A stretch of DNA of 64,000 bases from Botryosphaeria dothidea (lineage: Eukaryota; Ascomycota; Dothideomycetes; Botryosphaeriales; Botryosphaeriaceae), in contig WWBZ02000051.1 of assembly GCA_011503125.2 (NCBI GenBank), positions 1,736,001 to 1,800,000 of the forward strand, given 5' to 3'. This document shows positions 22,451 through 33,167 of this stretch, one piece after another. Position 1 is the stretch's first letter. Every line of letters starts with the position of its first letter. Made by a program: the position numbers and the translations under genes. The notes beneath the pieces are model-generated. The model made no database searches. It saw only the letters and a list, made by a program, of their open reading frames with translations, and was not told the DNA's origin.

Positions 22451-23575
22451 ATGGCCTACTGCACGCTCTGCGAGAAGGCTTTCCGCACCGATCAAGCTCT
22501 ACGCCAACACTCAGAGAACTCCCCTGCCCATAATCCCGTCTCCTGCGAGCTATGCAGCAAGACTTTCCCGAATGCCGAGGCCCTGGCACAGCATACACGC
22601 GACTCTCCAGCACACAAGGGCCACTCTCCAGGAGCACATCCGGGAAAAGCCTCCATCATCGCAGGCTCCACGTGCACATGCATACCCTGCGACCGCACCT
22701 TCCCCAACTCCGAGAGCCTCAACCAACACATCCAAGCCTCACCCAAACATAAACCCTCCCATACAGCCCCACCACCCTCGCCCTCCCCCTCTCCCCAGCC
22801 TGAATCCCACCCCTGCTCCCTCTGCACCCGCACCTTCACCTCCGAAGAGGCGCTCGACCAGCACACCCGCGACGCCCCCTCTCACAGCCGCACCCACACC
22901 TGCCCGCACTGTCCGCGCTCCTTCCGCAGCGCCTCCGCCCTCGCCCAGCACATCCGCGACGCACCCTCCACCGGCCACCGCCCCCCGCTCGTCCACACGG
23001 ACACGTCGCTCGACGCCTTCTTCCTCGCCTACTCAGCGCTCTCCGCGTTCCCCTACGACCGCACCGCGTCGCCGGCGACGTCCTTCCGGGCGCTGCGCGC
23101 GCACATGCGCTGGCGCCGCGACGACGCGGATGAGCGGGCGGCGTGGCAGGACTACCTCGCCGCGCTGCGCCGCGAGCTCGGGGTGTGGTTCGGCGGCGAG
23201 GACGACCTGGGCAACTGGCAGGCGCTGTGCCGGGCGGTCGAGATCACGCCGACGCCCGAGACGGAGAAGGCGTGCGAGAGCGCGCTGAGGGGCAGGCACG
23301 TCAACCTCGTGGATTTGCTGGAGTGGGCGAGGAGCGGCGGGCAGGAGCGGGAAGGAGGAGGCGGGGTTGCTAAGGGGGAGGTGCGGGTGTTTGCGGATGT
23401 GGGCGAGTTGTTTGCGTATTGCAAGCGGACGGAGAAGTGGTTCCCGCTGGACGAGGTGGAGGAGGCGGAGAGGGAGAGGGGCGGGGGTGTGGTGATTCGG
23501 CATTTGTTGAGGAAGTTTGGGGCTGGGAGGAAGAAGGGGCGGAGAAATGATTCGGGGTTGGCGATGAGGGTGTGA
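22451..23575 (+). CDS. C2H2 zinc-finger protein with five fingers
   Basis: The start MAYCTLCEKAF is preferred over the in-frame ATG 39 bp upstream because the first finger begins at once. Five Cys2His2-type units follow in the first 190 residues (CTLCEKAF..QHSENSPAH, CELCSKTF, CIPCDRTF, CSLCTRTF, CPHCPRSF), each ending in an H-x5-H-like QH...(P)xH pattern instead of the classical H-x3-H. A Pro/Ser-rich linker separates fingers three and four. The C-terminal half (from about residue 200) is a non-finger domain with FRALRAHMRWRRDDADERAAW and LFAYCKRTEKWFPL, ending in a basic tail. The protein is probably nucleic-acid-binding; function unknown. The coding strand is very GC-rich, so long shadow frames overlap it. 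Confidence 0.85.
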   Translation: MAYCTLCEKAFRTDQALRQHSENSPAHNPVSCELCSKTFPNAEALAQHTRDSPAHKGHSPGAHPGKASIIAGSTCTCIPCDRTFPNSESLNQHIQASPKHKPSHTAPPPSPSPSPQPESHPCSLCTRTFTSEEALDQHTRDAPSHSRTHTCPHCPRSFRSASALAQHIRDAPSTGHRPPLVHTDTSLDAFFLAYSALSAFPYDRTASPATSFRALRAHMRWRRDDADERAAWQDYLAALRRELGVWFGGEDDLGNWQALCRAVEITPTPETEKACESALRGRHVNLVDLLEWARSGGQEREGGGGVAKGEVRVFADVGELFAYCKRTEKWFPLDEVEEAERERGGGVVIRHLLRKFGAGRKKGRRNDSGLAMRV

Positions 23576-23723
23576 GTTGGGAACGCTCTGATCTGTCTGG
23601 ATGCCGGCATTGGTCATACTGTTTCCTTTCATGTCAGTTTTCTATTTTCTCATCTTTGACGTTATATAGAGGGCATAATCATACAAAGCGTTTGAAACAA
23701 ATCTTCTCCAGATCTCTGGGTAT

Positions 23724-25139
23724 CTAAACCATTTCCCGGACGTCATAATCAACTCTGACCTTCGTGGTCCTCAGTATCCGCGACTGCGATATGCTCCCAC
23801 CACCCCCAATCTCCCTATCCAACTGCGTGACGCTCTCGTCACTGACTCTGCTGGAAGACTCGCCGCCCACCGACGCTCCCCCTCTCACAATCGCGATAGT
23901 ATCCGCATCCATGCCCTTGCCGCCGAAATGCACCAGGTCGATCTCCTCGCTCTTCCCCGAATGCGAGCCCAGCTGCTGGCTTTCTTTGCGCGATCTCCCG
24001 CTAGCATACTGCGAGGTACCCGGCTGCCCGGTGTATCCTCTCGACTTGGACCAGCTTCCATATGTACTGCCGATGAAGCGGCTGAACAGCGGCTTCGAGC
24101 AGGGCAGGTTGCCGGCGATGATGCCGATCTGCGTCTCGATGGCGTACCAGATGGTGATGTTGCGGCTGTCCCAGAGAAAGTCCCCCTGCTTGCCATAGTC
24201 GTTGATGTAGACCGCGCGGATGATGCCGGCGCTGGAGGCGAAGACGCCCATGCCGAAGATGAGGGCGAGGGAGGATTTCTTGCGTTTGTTCATTTGGAGG
24301 TTCCAGATGAGCGGGATCCGTGTGTTTGTCAGTATTGGAGACTGAGAAAAGGGGAATCGAGAAGAAGGATAAGTACCGGAATTAGGACCGCGAAGGCAAA
24401 GTCTGTAACAATGCTAACGACGCTGTTGGTATAGCTGAGTGCTCGCAAAGTTTCCGGGTCCCAGCAGACGGATTGTACGGTGGAATTCCAGAGGACGCGC
24501 AGATTGGTGCATTGCAAGACTAGCGTGAAGAAACAGGCAATGGTGTAAACGGCCAAAAGGACTGCAGGGCATCAGAACATGTCATGTTACGCGTAGGGAT
24601 TGGTGCTGTACCCATAATAGCTATAATGAGGAATCTGTATTTTCCTCTTCCAGTGATTCGCAATAGGAAGAACCCGACAGATTCTTTCACGAACATGGCG
24701 ATAAAGAGGTATATCGGTTGCGTCAGGAAATTGAGATAAAGTCCCTCGCTGAATGTGTTGGGTTCGATATACTGTCGGTGCCTGAAGAGTGTGTCAGTGT
24801 ATGTTCAAGAACTCAGGAGGACTTCTCGAGTTCCGACCTTCCGCCTCCATGTTCTACCTGGAGGATGACGATTATCATTCCGGCGATGCTTAGTATCGCA
24901 GCGATGCACATCATATAGTCCTGCCTGTGAGTCAGTATGACTGCTTTCTTATCCATTTCACGGCTACTGCTCGGACTTACATCCCAACCGGTATTTTGAA
25001 TCATGCGAATGCGGACATAAAGACGTGGCACAAGTGAAATGATGCTGCCAAGCAGAGTCATCCCGATGGTGACTCCCAAAATGGAGGGCCCGGCATTTTC
25101 GTTAGGTGGCAGAGGAGCTTTCGGGCCTGGAGAAGCCAT
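23724..25139 (-). CDS. Fungal rhodopsin-domain (SAT4/PTH11-like) integral membrane protein
   Basis: Five exons on the minus strand: 25139-24981, 24920-24838, 24781-24612, 24561-24377, and from 24341 (or about 24317) to 23724, giving about 400 residues. Family hallmarks are visible: RLYVRIRMIQNTGWDDYMM across the first junction, the QVEHG motif, FVKESVGFFLLRITGRGKYR, the TNLRVLWN loop with Cys, and IQ(M)NKRKKSSLALIFGMGVFASSAGIIRAVY spread over the last exons. It has seven predicted helices and a hydrophilic Ser/Gly-rich tail after about residue 265. The family includes PTH11-like sensors and uncharacterised fungal proteins; ligand unknown. The last intron has an unusual 3' boundary (see findings). 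The start MASPGPKAP is preferred over the longer open frame to 25364. Confidence 0.85.
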
Positions 25140-26650
25140 GGTTGATCGCCGTTCACTCAGGGAGTGGACGAGATTGTTTTGCAGGTCGAAGCCAATCTCA
25201 ATTCTGTGAGGATGCACAACATTTTCAAGACAGTCGAAAAGATCTTGACAGCTTTGGCTCCCAGTGATCAGGACCCTCGGCACCGAGATAGAGTTCAGCG
25301 CTAAAAGCTCGTTTGCGGGACGCTTTAGTTGTCCCGCGACGCCTCCCATCCTCGGTCGGGACATGACTACATCCTTAGACTCGCTTGGCGCCGAATGGTG
25401 GAGGCTGGTGGAGAGCGCCGTCAGGAATCAGAGACCGGGCCATGATTGAAGCAGCAGGTCGCAACGGCTTGCACTACTGCAATGTCGTCGATCCCATGGT
25501 TGCCATTAGTGGTCCATTGTACACAGAGTGTTCAGCTGGATAAATGTCCTCCTATTTCCCCTGTTTTGCTGCGACAGAAGCCGTTTTCAGCAGCTTTATC
25601 CAGTGTGGATGCATCTGGACCTTGGAAGGTGGTGTCCGGTTTGACATTTGCTTGTTCGGCGTTGTGAGCACTATGTATACTCGGAGCAACCTCCTGGCCG
25701 CAACAATTCCCGCAAGCATCCCTTTCTCCGGCACTTCTGCATCGCTGATCCAACTCGCACGCTCCAAACCCCACATGCAAGGGAAGACATCCAGAAATGG
25801 CCATTCGTCTCACCAACAGCGCTCGGAAACCACAAGCGGGGCCGATCCTTCCGAAGCCACGGGAAGGATCAGGGCAGTGCGGGTCGTCGGATTGTCTTCC
25901 AGGCGATCGGGCGACGATCCGGTTGCTGCCAGTAGATGGGCCTTTCACCAATCAAAAATATCTAGGCCGAGATCCCGCTAATCTCGCGTGTCCCTTTGAT
26001 AGTTGCGCCATGATGGCGTTTTCCCCCTTCCCGCTTCCGCTCGAAAAGAACCTTGGTGGTTTGGTGCCATCACGCATCCGGAATGGTGAGTGTGGCACAG
26101 CGCTTTCTTTAGCTCGACCCGCTCTGCGATCGACATTCCGCATGGCATTTCTGGTTGGACACCATGCCTGAGGATCCGATCCTGCTCGTATGTGAAGCGA
26201 GAGAGTAGCGAATTATGGTTCCTCTACCGTGGATGGCTGAGCGGCTTGGACCGAGGAGGGTTCGCAGGGCAGAAGGATTCGAAAAGGAGGATTACCTGTT
26301 CTTCTTCTGCATTTCTTTTTCTAATAGCCACAATGCCCTCCCGGATTCGTGACGAAAGCCTATCAAATGGCAAGTCTCAGCAAATGGATGGGTTCGTATT
26401 AAGGCCGTCGCAATTTCAGCCCGGAACGGTTGCACATGCCCTTCATATCCTTCACCATTGGTAGGGCGTTGAATAATAAGCCGGCGTCGGACGACTTCAT
26501 AGCTGAATTTCGTTTGTATCTTGAAAGGCGGAAAGTGGCTTAGCATCGGCAATGAGAGGTGTCGGCGTTGCACGCGAGGATGGTTTACTGGTGTCCAAAG
26601 CTTAGCTTTTTGTGCCTTTTAATGTAAGAGAAGCAGTTCAGTGTCCGAGG
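25140..26650. other. Intergenic, 1.5 kb, accessory region
   Basis: No supported gene. The first 200 bp are the likely 5' leader of the rhodopsin-domain gene. Open frames around 25,500-26,200 on both strands lack any family signature. Confidence 0.45.
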
Positions 26651-26865
26651 TACAAAGGGGGGCTGCAGCCGACGGCTTGTGTCGAACATAATACATAGTA
26701 TTCCTAACAAGAGGCTAGACGAAGTCTAGTCAAGCCTCCCATGGGGAGTAGAATCATTCGTCCAAACGCAAGTGTATTGCAATTTTTAGTGACAAATACA
26801 TCCGGGCGAATGCTTCTACCCCCCATGTCGTTAAAGACCGTAGCCGGCTGCAGTACCCCTCTGTA
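26651..26865. mobile_element. MITE copy A (mariner-like, TA target, palindromic core)
   Basis: The ends are inverted copies: TA-CAAAGGGGGGCTGCAGCC on the left and, read from the right end inward, TA-CAGAGGGGTACTGCAGCC. A TA duplication is on both sides. The core contains a second inverted repeat: GTAGAATCATTCGTCC near 26,748-26,763 and the inverse of GTAGAAGCATTCGCCC near 26,803-26,818. About 215 bp, non-coding. The same ends and core recur in copy B at 32,696-36,397. The superfamily call (Tc1/mariner-type MITE) is inference from the TA target. Confidence 0.75.
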
Positions 26866-27132
26866 CATGATGCGTAAACTAGTACGCGGCTTGCCCTGAA
26901 TCTGAGCGGAACCGTTGATCAGGTGTTCGCCTATCCCGCACCCCCGTGGTAAATGAATACAGTGGGGAAGCCAGTGACAGACCAAATGACACGGCAAATA
27001 CGACCAGGCAACATATGTCATCAGCGGACAGCATAGCGGGAAAATGCAGGTGATCATTTCACAGCCCATCCGACTGCATTATCTAAGTAACATTATCCAT
27101 TTAAAAGGCTGTGCGAAAGCTAAGAAATCTCA

Positions 27133-27270
27133 GTAGGCATAGATAAATTCATTTTCTTCCCGATATAGCTCCCTTTCGGGTCCATGCGGAGTAGGCTATC
27201 TGCGATATTTTACACAAGGGGAAAAACCCGGTTTCCTAGGTGGAAAACCCCTCTCTCGGTAGGCATAGAT
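27133..27270 (-). mobile_element. 5'-truncated LINE 3' fragment (114 bp) with 12-bp target-site duplication
   Basis: The bases 27145-27258 match, in inverse orientation, the 3' end of the LINE at 36,030-36,146 (shared blocks include TCTTCCCGATATAGCTCCCT and GGGTCCATGCGG). GTAGGCATAGAT flanks it at 27133-27144 and 27259-27270, a perfect 12-bp duplication. Retained is only the 3' non-coding end of the retroelement. It lies across the end of the F-box gene and supplies that gene's last codons. Confidence 0.88.
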
Positions 27271-28188
27271 TCTATACGTATTTACCTGTCCAGAAATAGT
27301 CACAGCGGTCTCGATTGCACTCCTCGAAGCCTTCGCTGCATAGGTGCAGGACAAACCCTGCGCAATCTTCATCAACCCATCTATGCCCATGCATCCACTG
27401 CACCATCGACCCCGTTCTGAAAGTTTAGAAACTGGATCGAATGTTGGGAAATTGATGATAGCCATGAAGCGATAGTCGCTGGTAAGCCGCTGCGGTACAA
27501 TTGGCTCAGTGGCGTTGAGCCTATCCATGGCTCTCTTCTCTCCGTGACGCTTAATGGCCGCTTCCAAAATAGACGTGGAATCCGCCATCCAAAGCCCCGT
27601 GGAGAACCGCCTTTCGGTCACGTTCTTCATGCGGGGTACCATGCCCACACCCCCCCGTGTGAGGCGGAGCTTTTGGCACAGAACCATCGCAGAGCTGCGC
27701 CGTAGAGGGAAGTACTCGTCTCTCCCAATCGGCCAATCGTAACAAAGGTGTTTGCAAGTCAATAGGTAGAGACAGCCGCCGAATTTCTCACAGTGCTCGC
27801 ACTGAGACATACAAAGCTTGACATAGAGGCCTTCGCAGGTTACATAGCGTGCTGGTATGACAGAAAGAAGCGCTCGGAGCGCATCAGGCGCATAGGTGAT
27901 GATGATGTGGTATTCTGGGATGGAATCGACGACATCTCTGCCACGCTGGTTGGTCCGTCGAAGATCGGTAAGCGTACATAAGTCCAGTCGTGTAAGAAGA
28001 GGTTGGAAGAGATCTAGCGGTAGTCTGTCTAGTAGGTCAAGATCATGTTGTGGCGTCTTGGGAGAGTGACCGTTATCAAGCGGGCACCTGAGAGCCAGGT
28101 CATTGTCATCAAGAGTAAAGTCGGGGCGGCTAGGATGCGAACATGTCAGTTCGTGATAGCGTTGTACTCTGAGATGCTCCACGTACAT
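27196..28188 (-). CDS. F-box protein with LINE-derived C-terminus
   Basis: The 330-residue frame has an F-box at about residues 49-90 (LLDRLPLDLFQPLLTRLD, LRRTNQRGRDVV). A family-typical middle follows: ARYVTCEGLYVKLCMSQCEH, then GGCLYLLTCKHLCYDW, with cysteines, and RWCSGCMGIDGL near the end. F-box proteins link substrates to SCF ubiquitin ligases; the target here is unknown. The last 20 residues (after RIYAY) are encoded by an inserted LINE fragment; the ancestral stop follows the duplicated target site. The start is uncertain: GTACGT at 28186 with a CTGAC branch site and TAG at 28130 could be an intron joining an upstream exon, which would remove the ATG used here. Confidence 0.75.
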   Translation of the reverse strand: MYVEHLRVQRYHELTCSHPSRPDFTLDDNDLALRCPLDNGHSPKTPQHDLDLLDRLPLDLFQPLLTRLDLCTLTDLRRTNQRGRDVVDSIPEYHIIITYAPDALRALLSVIPARYVTCEGLYVKLCMSQCEHCEKFGGCLYLLTCKHLCYDWPIGRDEYFPLRRSSAMVLCQKLRLTRGGVGMVPRMKNVTERRFSTGLWMADSTSILEAAIKRHGEKRAMDRLNATEPIVPQRLTSDYRFMAIINFPTFDPVSKLSERGRWCSGCMGIDGLMKIAQGLSCTYAAKASRSAIETAVTISGQVNTYRIYAYRERGFPPRKPGFSPCVKYRR

Positions 28189-28396
28189 TTTCTCGTCGAC
28201 GAAGCTGGAGTGGAAGTGGTAGAGAAGCTGAGTTGTCCAGAAGGTAGGAGAAAAGCTGCCGCAGCTAATACCCCTGTGAAGTTGGAATGAAAGGATCCAA
28301 ACCAGTTAGTGCTCAAAAGTTCTCGACCACACCGGGAATTGTTGAGGGCCCGGGTTGACCAATATTTCCTGTTTGGTATTTCTTTCACCATCTGAA

Positions 28397-29743
28397 CTAT
28401 GGCGCTCCCTCTCCACTACACACCCGAGACCTTTTCATAGGTCTTGGGCTCTCTTCTACCCTGCCATTATCCTCGCCTTCCTTCTGTCTCCCCCTCCTTC
28501 TCTCTTTTCTCGTTCTCGCCTTCGACTTCGGAAAACCGTTTTCCTGTGGTCGCCCCGCATCCGTCCTCGCCTCCACTCCGCCACCGTCTTCTACTACCTC
28601 TTCCCTCGCCCTCTTTTTCGGCCGACCATCTACCAACATCATTCCTTTGATTCCCTCTTCCATCCCCTCCGCCTCCGCCTCCGCATCCCCTGTCGATGCC
28701 CCTGACGACCTCTTTCTCTTCTTCCCCACCGTTGGCCCACCCGCCTTTTGCTTCGCAACCGCACGCCTGGCCGCTTGCTCTGCTAGCCTAGCCTCTACCT
28801 CTGCAGTGATATCCTCAAACTCCGGCTCCTGCTCCATCGGCTCGGCAGGACCGGCCGTAAAGACGAAAGGCGAAGGTGCTCGCTGTTCTGACGAGATGCC
28901 GTTCCGTATATCTGGCATATTGGTTGTCTCAATTGTGGTTGTCTCGTCCATCCTCTGCCGCTTGCTCCCTCGCTGCGGCAAGATGTGCTGACCTGAAGAT
29001 ACGCGTTGTCGCTTCTTCACCGTCTTCTCAGTCACCGCACCGTCACGGTAGCGGCACACGATCAAGACCTCCTGAGAACGCGGATCCAAACGCGAGCCAT
29101 CCATTTCTCTTGCCGCCCGAGCCGCTATTGATGTTGTGGCGAGCTCGATCTTTACAAGGCCGTTCACGTGAGCATGGACGGGGAGGTCGTAGATGTGGAT
29201 TTCGGATTTCTTGGGTGGGCGGACAGGGTGTGTGAGCCTGATCCTGCGGCGACTGTCAGTATGTCGCTCATGATGCATAAACCAAGTGAAACGAAGAAGC
29301 ACTTACGGGCGGTATGCGCGCATGTGCTGCCTGATATGCTTCTCCGATGCGCCCTGCGGAATATTCGCCATGACGATCCGCGTGTCTCTGCTAGTGCCAC
29401 CGCCCTCCTCCAGACCCTCCTCCTCATCTTCGTCTCCCTCCTCCACAATCGGCGTCCCTGCTCTGCTGACCTCCACACCGCTCGATATCCTCCGCGGCTT
29501 CGACGGCGTCGGCGTCTCTGCTGGTGCCCTGCCTCGCACGTTTTCGAGCAGTGCCCCCGCTCTGACAGCATCCTCCCATATCCGCTCCGCATGGCCGCGC
29601 ATGGCCTCGAGCTCTGTGGTAGCTGGGTCCCCGCTGCCGCCGCTGAACAGGCTGACCATGTGGTCCAGCACGGCGCGGTGGCTGCGGAGATTGGCGAGGT
29701 GCGTCTCCAGCAGCGAGCGCCATGCTGCATCTGGCATGGCCAT
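28397..29743 (-). CDS. Conserved-looking basic protein of unknown function
   Basis: Two exons, 29743-29307 and 29252-28397 (54-bp intron GTAAGT...GACAG), give about 430 residues. An alternative acceptor nine bases on is also in frame. The N-terminus (DAAWRSLLETHLANLRSHRAVLD) looks like a helical segment. The centre (TRIVMANIPQGASEKHIRQHMRAYRP, then KSEIHIYDLPVHAHVNGLVKIEL) may be a compact alpha/beta domain spanning the intron. The C-terminal 150 residues are Arg/Lys/Glu-rich with several nuclear-localisation-like runs (GKKRKR, RPKKRAR, PRPMKRSR). I do not recognise the family. Nuclear location is inference from composition. Confidence 0.65.
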
Positions 29744-30187
29744 CTTGGTCTATCTCTCCGGCGTCCTGCACTCCAATTACGTCGTGCTATCCAAAATGTG
29801 TGTATCCAATGTCCTGTAGGCGATGTGGTATGACGCGTGTGGCGGTGTAGGTGTATCGCGGTAGCGGAGTGACCGCGCGCGAGAGTTGCAGGCAGAGCGG
29901 TGGCGGAGAAAGTGTGAGGCGCGTGCGCGTGGAGTGAGGGGAAGCCGCGAAGGTGGGCGAGGTGACTCGGGAGGGTCGAGCAAGAGCGATGCGGGTGAAT
30001 GCAGGTGGTGTTCGGGAGACGCGCCAAAAACCGACGAGCAGGGACCGAGCTCTCGCGCGGGCTGGTTGATTGACGGCAGGGATGGTGCCGGTTGCGGTGC
30101 GGGGAGCGGATGTCATTCTGCCTACTTGCATCTTTGCTGGCTTTCTTACTATTTACAGGGCGGGGTCGAAAAAAATCAAGCCTCTTA
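29744..30187. other. Intergenic between unknown basic gene and HET pseudogene
   Basis: Promoter region of the minus-strand gene ending at 28,397. It is GC-rich near 29,850-30,080, then abruptly AT-rich. No gene seen. Confidence 0.45.
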
Positions 30188-32329
30188 TTATCCTAATCTT
30201 ATTGTACGCTTTTCTGAGTACAGTTTCCAAGAGGTCGGCCGCCAAGGCGTTTGATATATAGACTCGAAAGACTCGAACAAGCCGCTGTGTTTTTCCAGAA
30301 CCAACTCCGTGCGATAGTCATGGCTCCCGCGTATAAGGCACATGCCCTCTATCTCTGAATGGCGCAGAAGCCGCGAAGTCATAAGCACAATGAATGAAGT
30401 ATCGGCATTCGCCTTCTTCTGAACAGGCAATATGATGCAGTCCCAATGATAATTGGGTCTTTTCCACAGAGCCTCGTAAAACGGTGTGATCCACTCGACT
30501 TTATGCCCGTGCAAACGCATTGAATGCCAATCGTGCCGGTAGTCCCCTTCTAGACTTGTCGAAATCACGGGGGCTTCCAGATGGATGAAACGAGAGGCTG
30601 AATGCACACCTGTATCATAATCGTCGCCTTTAATGATCCGTCCGTTGACCAACTCAATCCACAGTCGTACGTGACAGGTAGAGATGTGATGTTTGAGGTT
30701 TAGGCTTTGCGTTGGCGTCCACCCCATCCAGGACCAGCTTGGAGATCTTTCGCATCTCTCTGCACTGCAACGTCCCCGGCACAATTCCTTTAAGAAGCGT
30801 TGTGTGAAGCTTGACGCCTGCAATCCTTTTGTGCTTGGAGATTTTGTAGGAATTGGCATGCCGTACAAGTGACCCTCCAGCACACCCATTTCTGTGTAAT
30901 GACTGAAGATACCGAGGAGGACGTTCAAGCGATCTTCTTCATCTGAGAGATCACGAGCATCGGCGACGGCGATGTGAGTCCAGATAGAATCGGGGGCAAT
31001 GTTTTTCGTATCCGCCAAGCTGCCGCGAGATGCTGGCCGTTTTCTGAGACCACATGCCCGCCAGTCCGTGAGCTGCATCAGAGGATTATCAAAACCCACT
31101 GCATTGGTCGGGTGGTCGCACTCGAAATAGACGCATGCGTCTGTGAAAACAAGTTTTCATCTTGAAAAAAAAAAAGCCTCCTGATACGTCCACCCTCTGG
31201 ATGCCCATTTCGAGGCCGCAATAAGGCGGGTTGGATCTCTACCCGCACGGAATGCGAAGAAAATTTGACCATCAACGAAAGCATGTGAGAAATCAAAATT
31301 TTTGTTCACCGTGATCCCCGGGAGCCCGTAGTCTGGATTGTCGCCCGCTGCCGCAATTATGGTGATTTTTGCATTTTGGTAGATGTGATGCATATTACTG
31401 ATTTGATGGTGTTTTTCCTTTCCGTCTTGTGGAATGCAGTAACGGTCGATCCAAAGATAAGGTATGCGCAGGTTTTTAGTAGCGATAATAGCATCTTCTA
31501 TTGTCCTCGGCGCTGGATATGGTAAAAAGTTGCCTGTGGGAAGCGAGCCGCGCCCCCAAACATAGGACAGTGCAGCGTATTCGACATCTACCACAGCAGG
31601 GACAATCAGTCTCATATATACGTCTACGAGACTCATGCCTTTGACTGGTTTTCCTGGCCCAAATCTGCTGCAAGATTCATGATGCCTCTCGTGGCAGAGT
31701 TCCATCCACCATCGGATCTTAGCGAAGTCGACTTGGGGGTTGCCGAGAATTTTCTTGAAGGCTGATGATTGCCCAGAGCTCTCAATTTTCATGATGCAGC
31801 CATTTCTGCCTTCTTTTTGACTTGCGGTCAAATAGCAACCTGTCGTGATCTCGACAAGAGGCTCGTCTCGGAAGAGCATAGTATTCTGATCCCATGGCCA
31901 GAAGCGGCCTGCAGTCCCTGGTGAGACCGCTTGCAATCGTACCAGCGGCTCTGTGTACCAGATTTCACGACGAAACTCGCGGACGACCGCGAAGAGACGA
32001 CAAATCGGACATCCTTGGCTGGAACCTCTGGAGATTGCGCTCCAGGATAGCTTAGGCAGCCATCCTCTATGCATTCCCAACACATCGAAGTCGAATGACG
32101 AGAACATGCGTGGGAGATCCAAAGCCTTGCAATTAGGGCATATGTTTCCTCCGGAGAAGAAGAAAAAAGATCGACAATGCCACTTCATTCGGAGAAACGA
32201 TGATTTTAATTCTGACATTATGGATGATTCAACGCCCAGCCAACAATTGCGTGTTCTCGGAGCTGTAAGTGAAAGAAATGGAATGATTCTGCACCAATCT
32301 CGTGGAAGCTTGCCCCTCTTTATATTCAT
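30188..32329 (-). pseudogene. HET-domain (heterokaryon incompatibility) gene with one premature stop
   Basis: One frame of about 713 codons interrupted only by TGA at 31159-31157 (codon 391). Residues 60-110 have CPNCKAL and CPICRLF cysteine pairs. The HET domain follows: YAALSYVWGRG, TIEDAIIATKNL, YLWIDRYCIPQDGKEKHHQI, MHHIYQNAKITIIAAAGDN and GWTYQEA. After the stop the same frame continues with LVFTDACVYFECD and a typical C-terminal half. The codons around the stop read Ser-Arg-stop-Lys, where SRRKLVFTD is expected, so a CGA-to-TGA change explains it. An 11-base homopolymer lies 4 bases before the stop codon in the coding direction. HET proteins trigger cell death in nonself recognition; this copy should give a truncated product unless read through. 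It is the donor of the 123-bp copy in the kinase gene. Confidence 0.85.
30543..30665. repeat. Donor copy of the 123-bp repeat, inside the HET gene
   Basis: Lies in the C-terminal coding part of the HET gene, where the frame runs on through it (IELVNGRIIKGDDYDTG, SRFIHLEAPV), a typical HET-protein C-terminal block. Identical to 19768-19890. The uninterrupted HET frame identifies this as the original. Confidence 0.93.
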
Positions 32330-32695
32330 CTCGAATACGAGTTTTTAGTCCTAGGCAGAAGCAACGTGTCAGCCTTGCATGATAGAGAAATGCGCCTTGG
32401 CCTGGGATCAGCCTACGTTCGCGAAGAATTGAGTCCTATTGGGGGACGCATAACCCTAGCATTGCAAGGTATAGCAAGCATGGCCAATGAAAACCGGGGA
32501 AAAATGCATCAAATCGAGAGTTAGATATCAACATGCTTTTGTCTTTTTCTACCAAGAAAGTCGTTATGACCGAAATCCGTTTCATCAGCCTTTGCAGAAA
32601 CACTTTCGAAGTAAATTGAGCCTTGCGTTATATCTGCTCACATGGCGACTCCCCCGCAGCACCTGCAAGATTTCGTATTCCCGACTTGTCGCCTC
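32330..32695. other. Upstream region of the HET pseudogene up to the transposon nest
   Basis: 366 bp without a gene. It should hold the former HET promoter. Confidence 0.45.
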
Positions 32696-33167
32696 TATGG
32701 GGGGTATTGCAGCCGGTGGTTAGCGGCAATGGACTTTAGAAATGCAATTTTATAGGGGCCGTTGCTAATTTCCCACTCCCCAAATTGCTATTTTCCCACC
32801 TCCCCTTATCGATAAGTTTATCTATAAGGCTAGTGGCTTGGCATAGAACACCAACTTCGATTCCCAACGAAATCGACCTCCGCAACGTTATGCAACGCCC
32901 ATTCTTTACTATATTCTAATACAAAATTTTTTTATACATCTTTATGCTATAATCTATCGTTAAATTAATTTTGGTAATTATAGTACGCATTGTGGTGAGT
33001 GTATGTCGCTCGAGCTATCCTAGGACTATTTTATCGTTATGCGCCCGGTAGCGAAGACGGTACGGCTTTATAGTAAGTTTAGTTAATATAGGTAATCTTT
33101 AATAGTGTAAGGAGATTTTTAACGATTTGGGCGTAAAAACCGACGGTTTCTCTATAAGTGAATAAAC

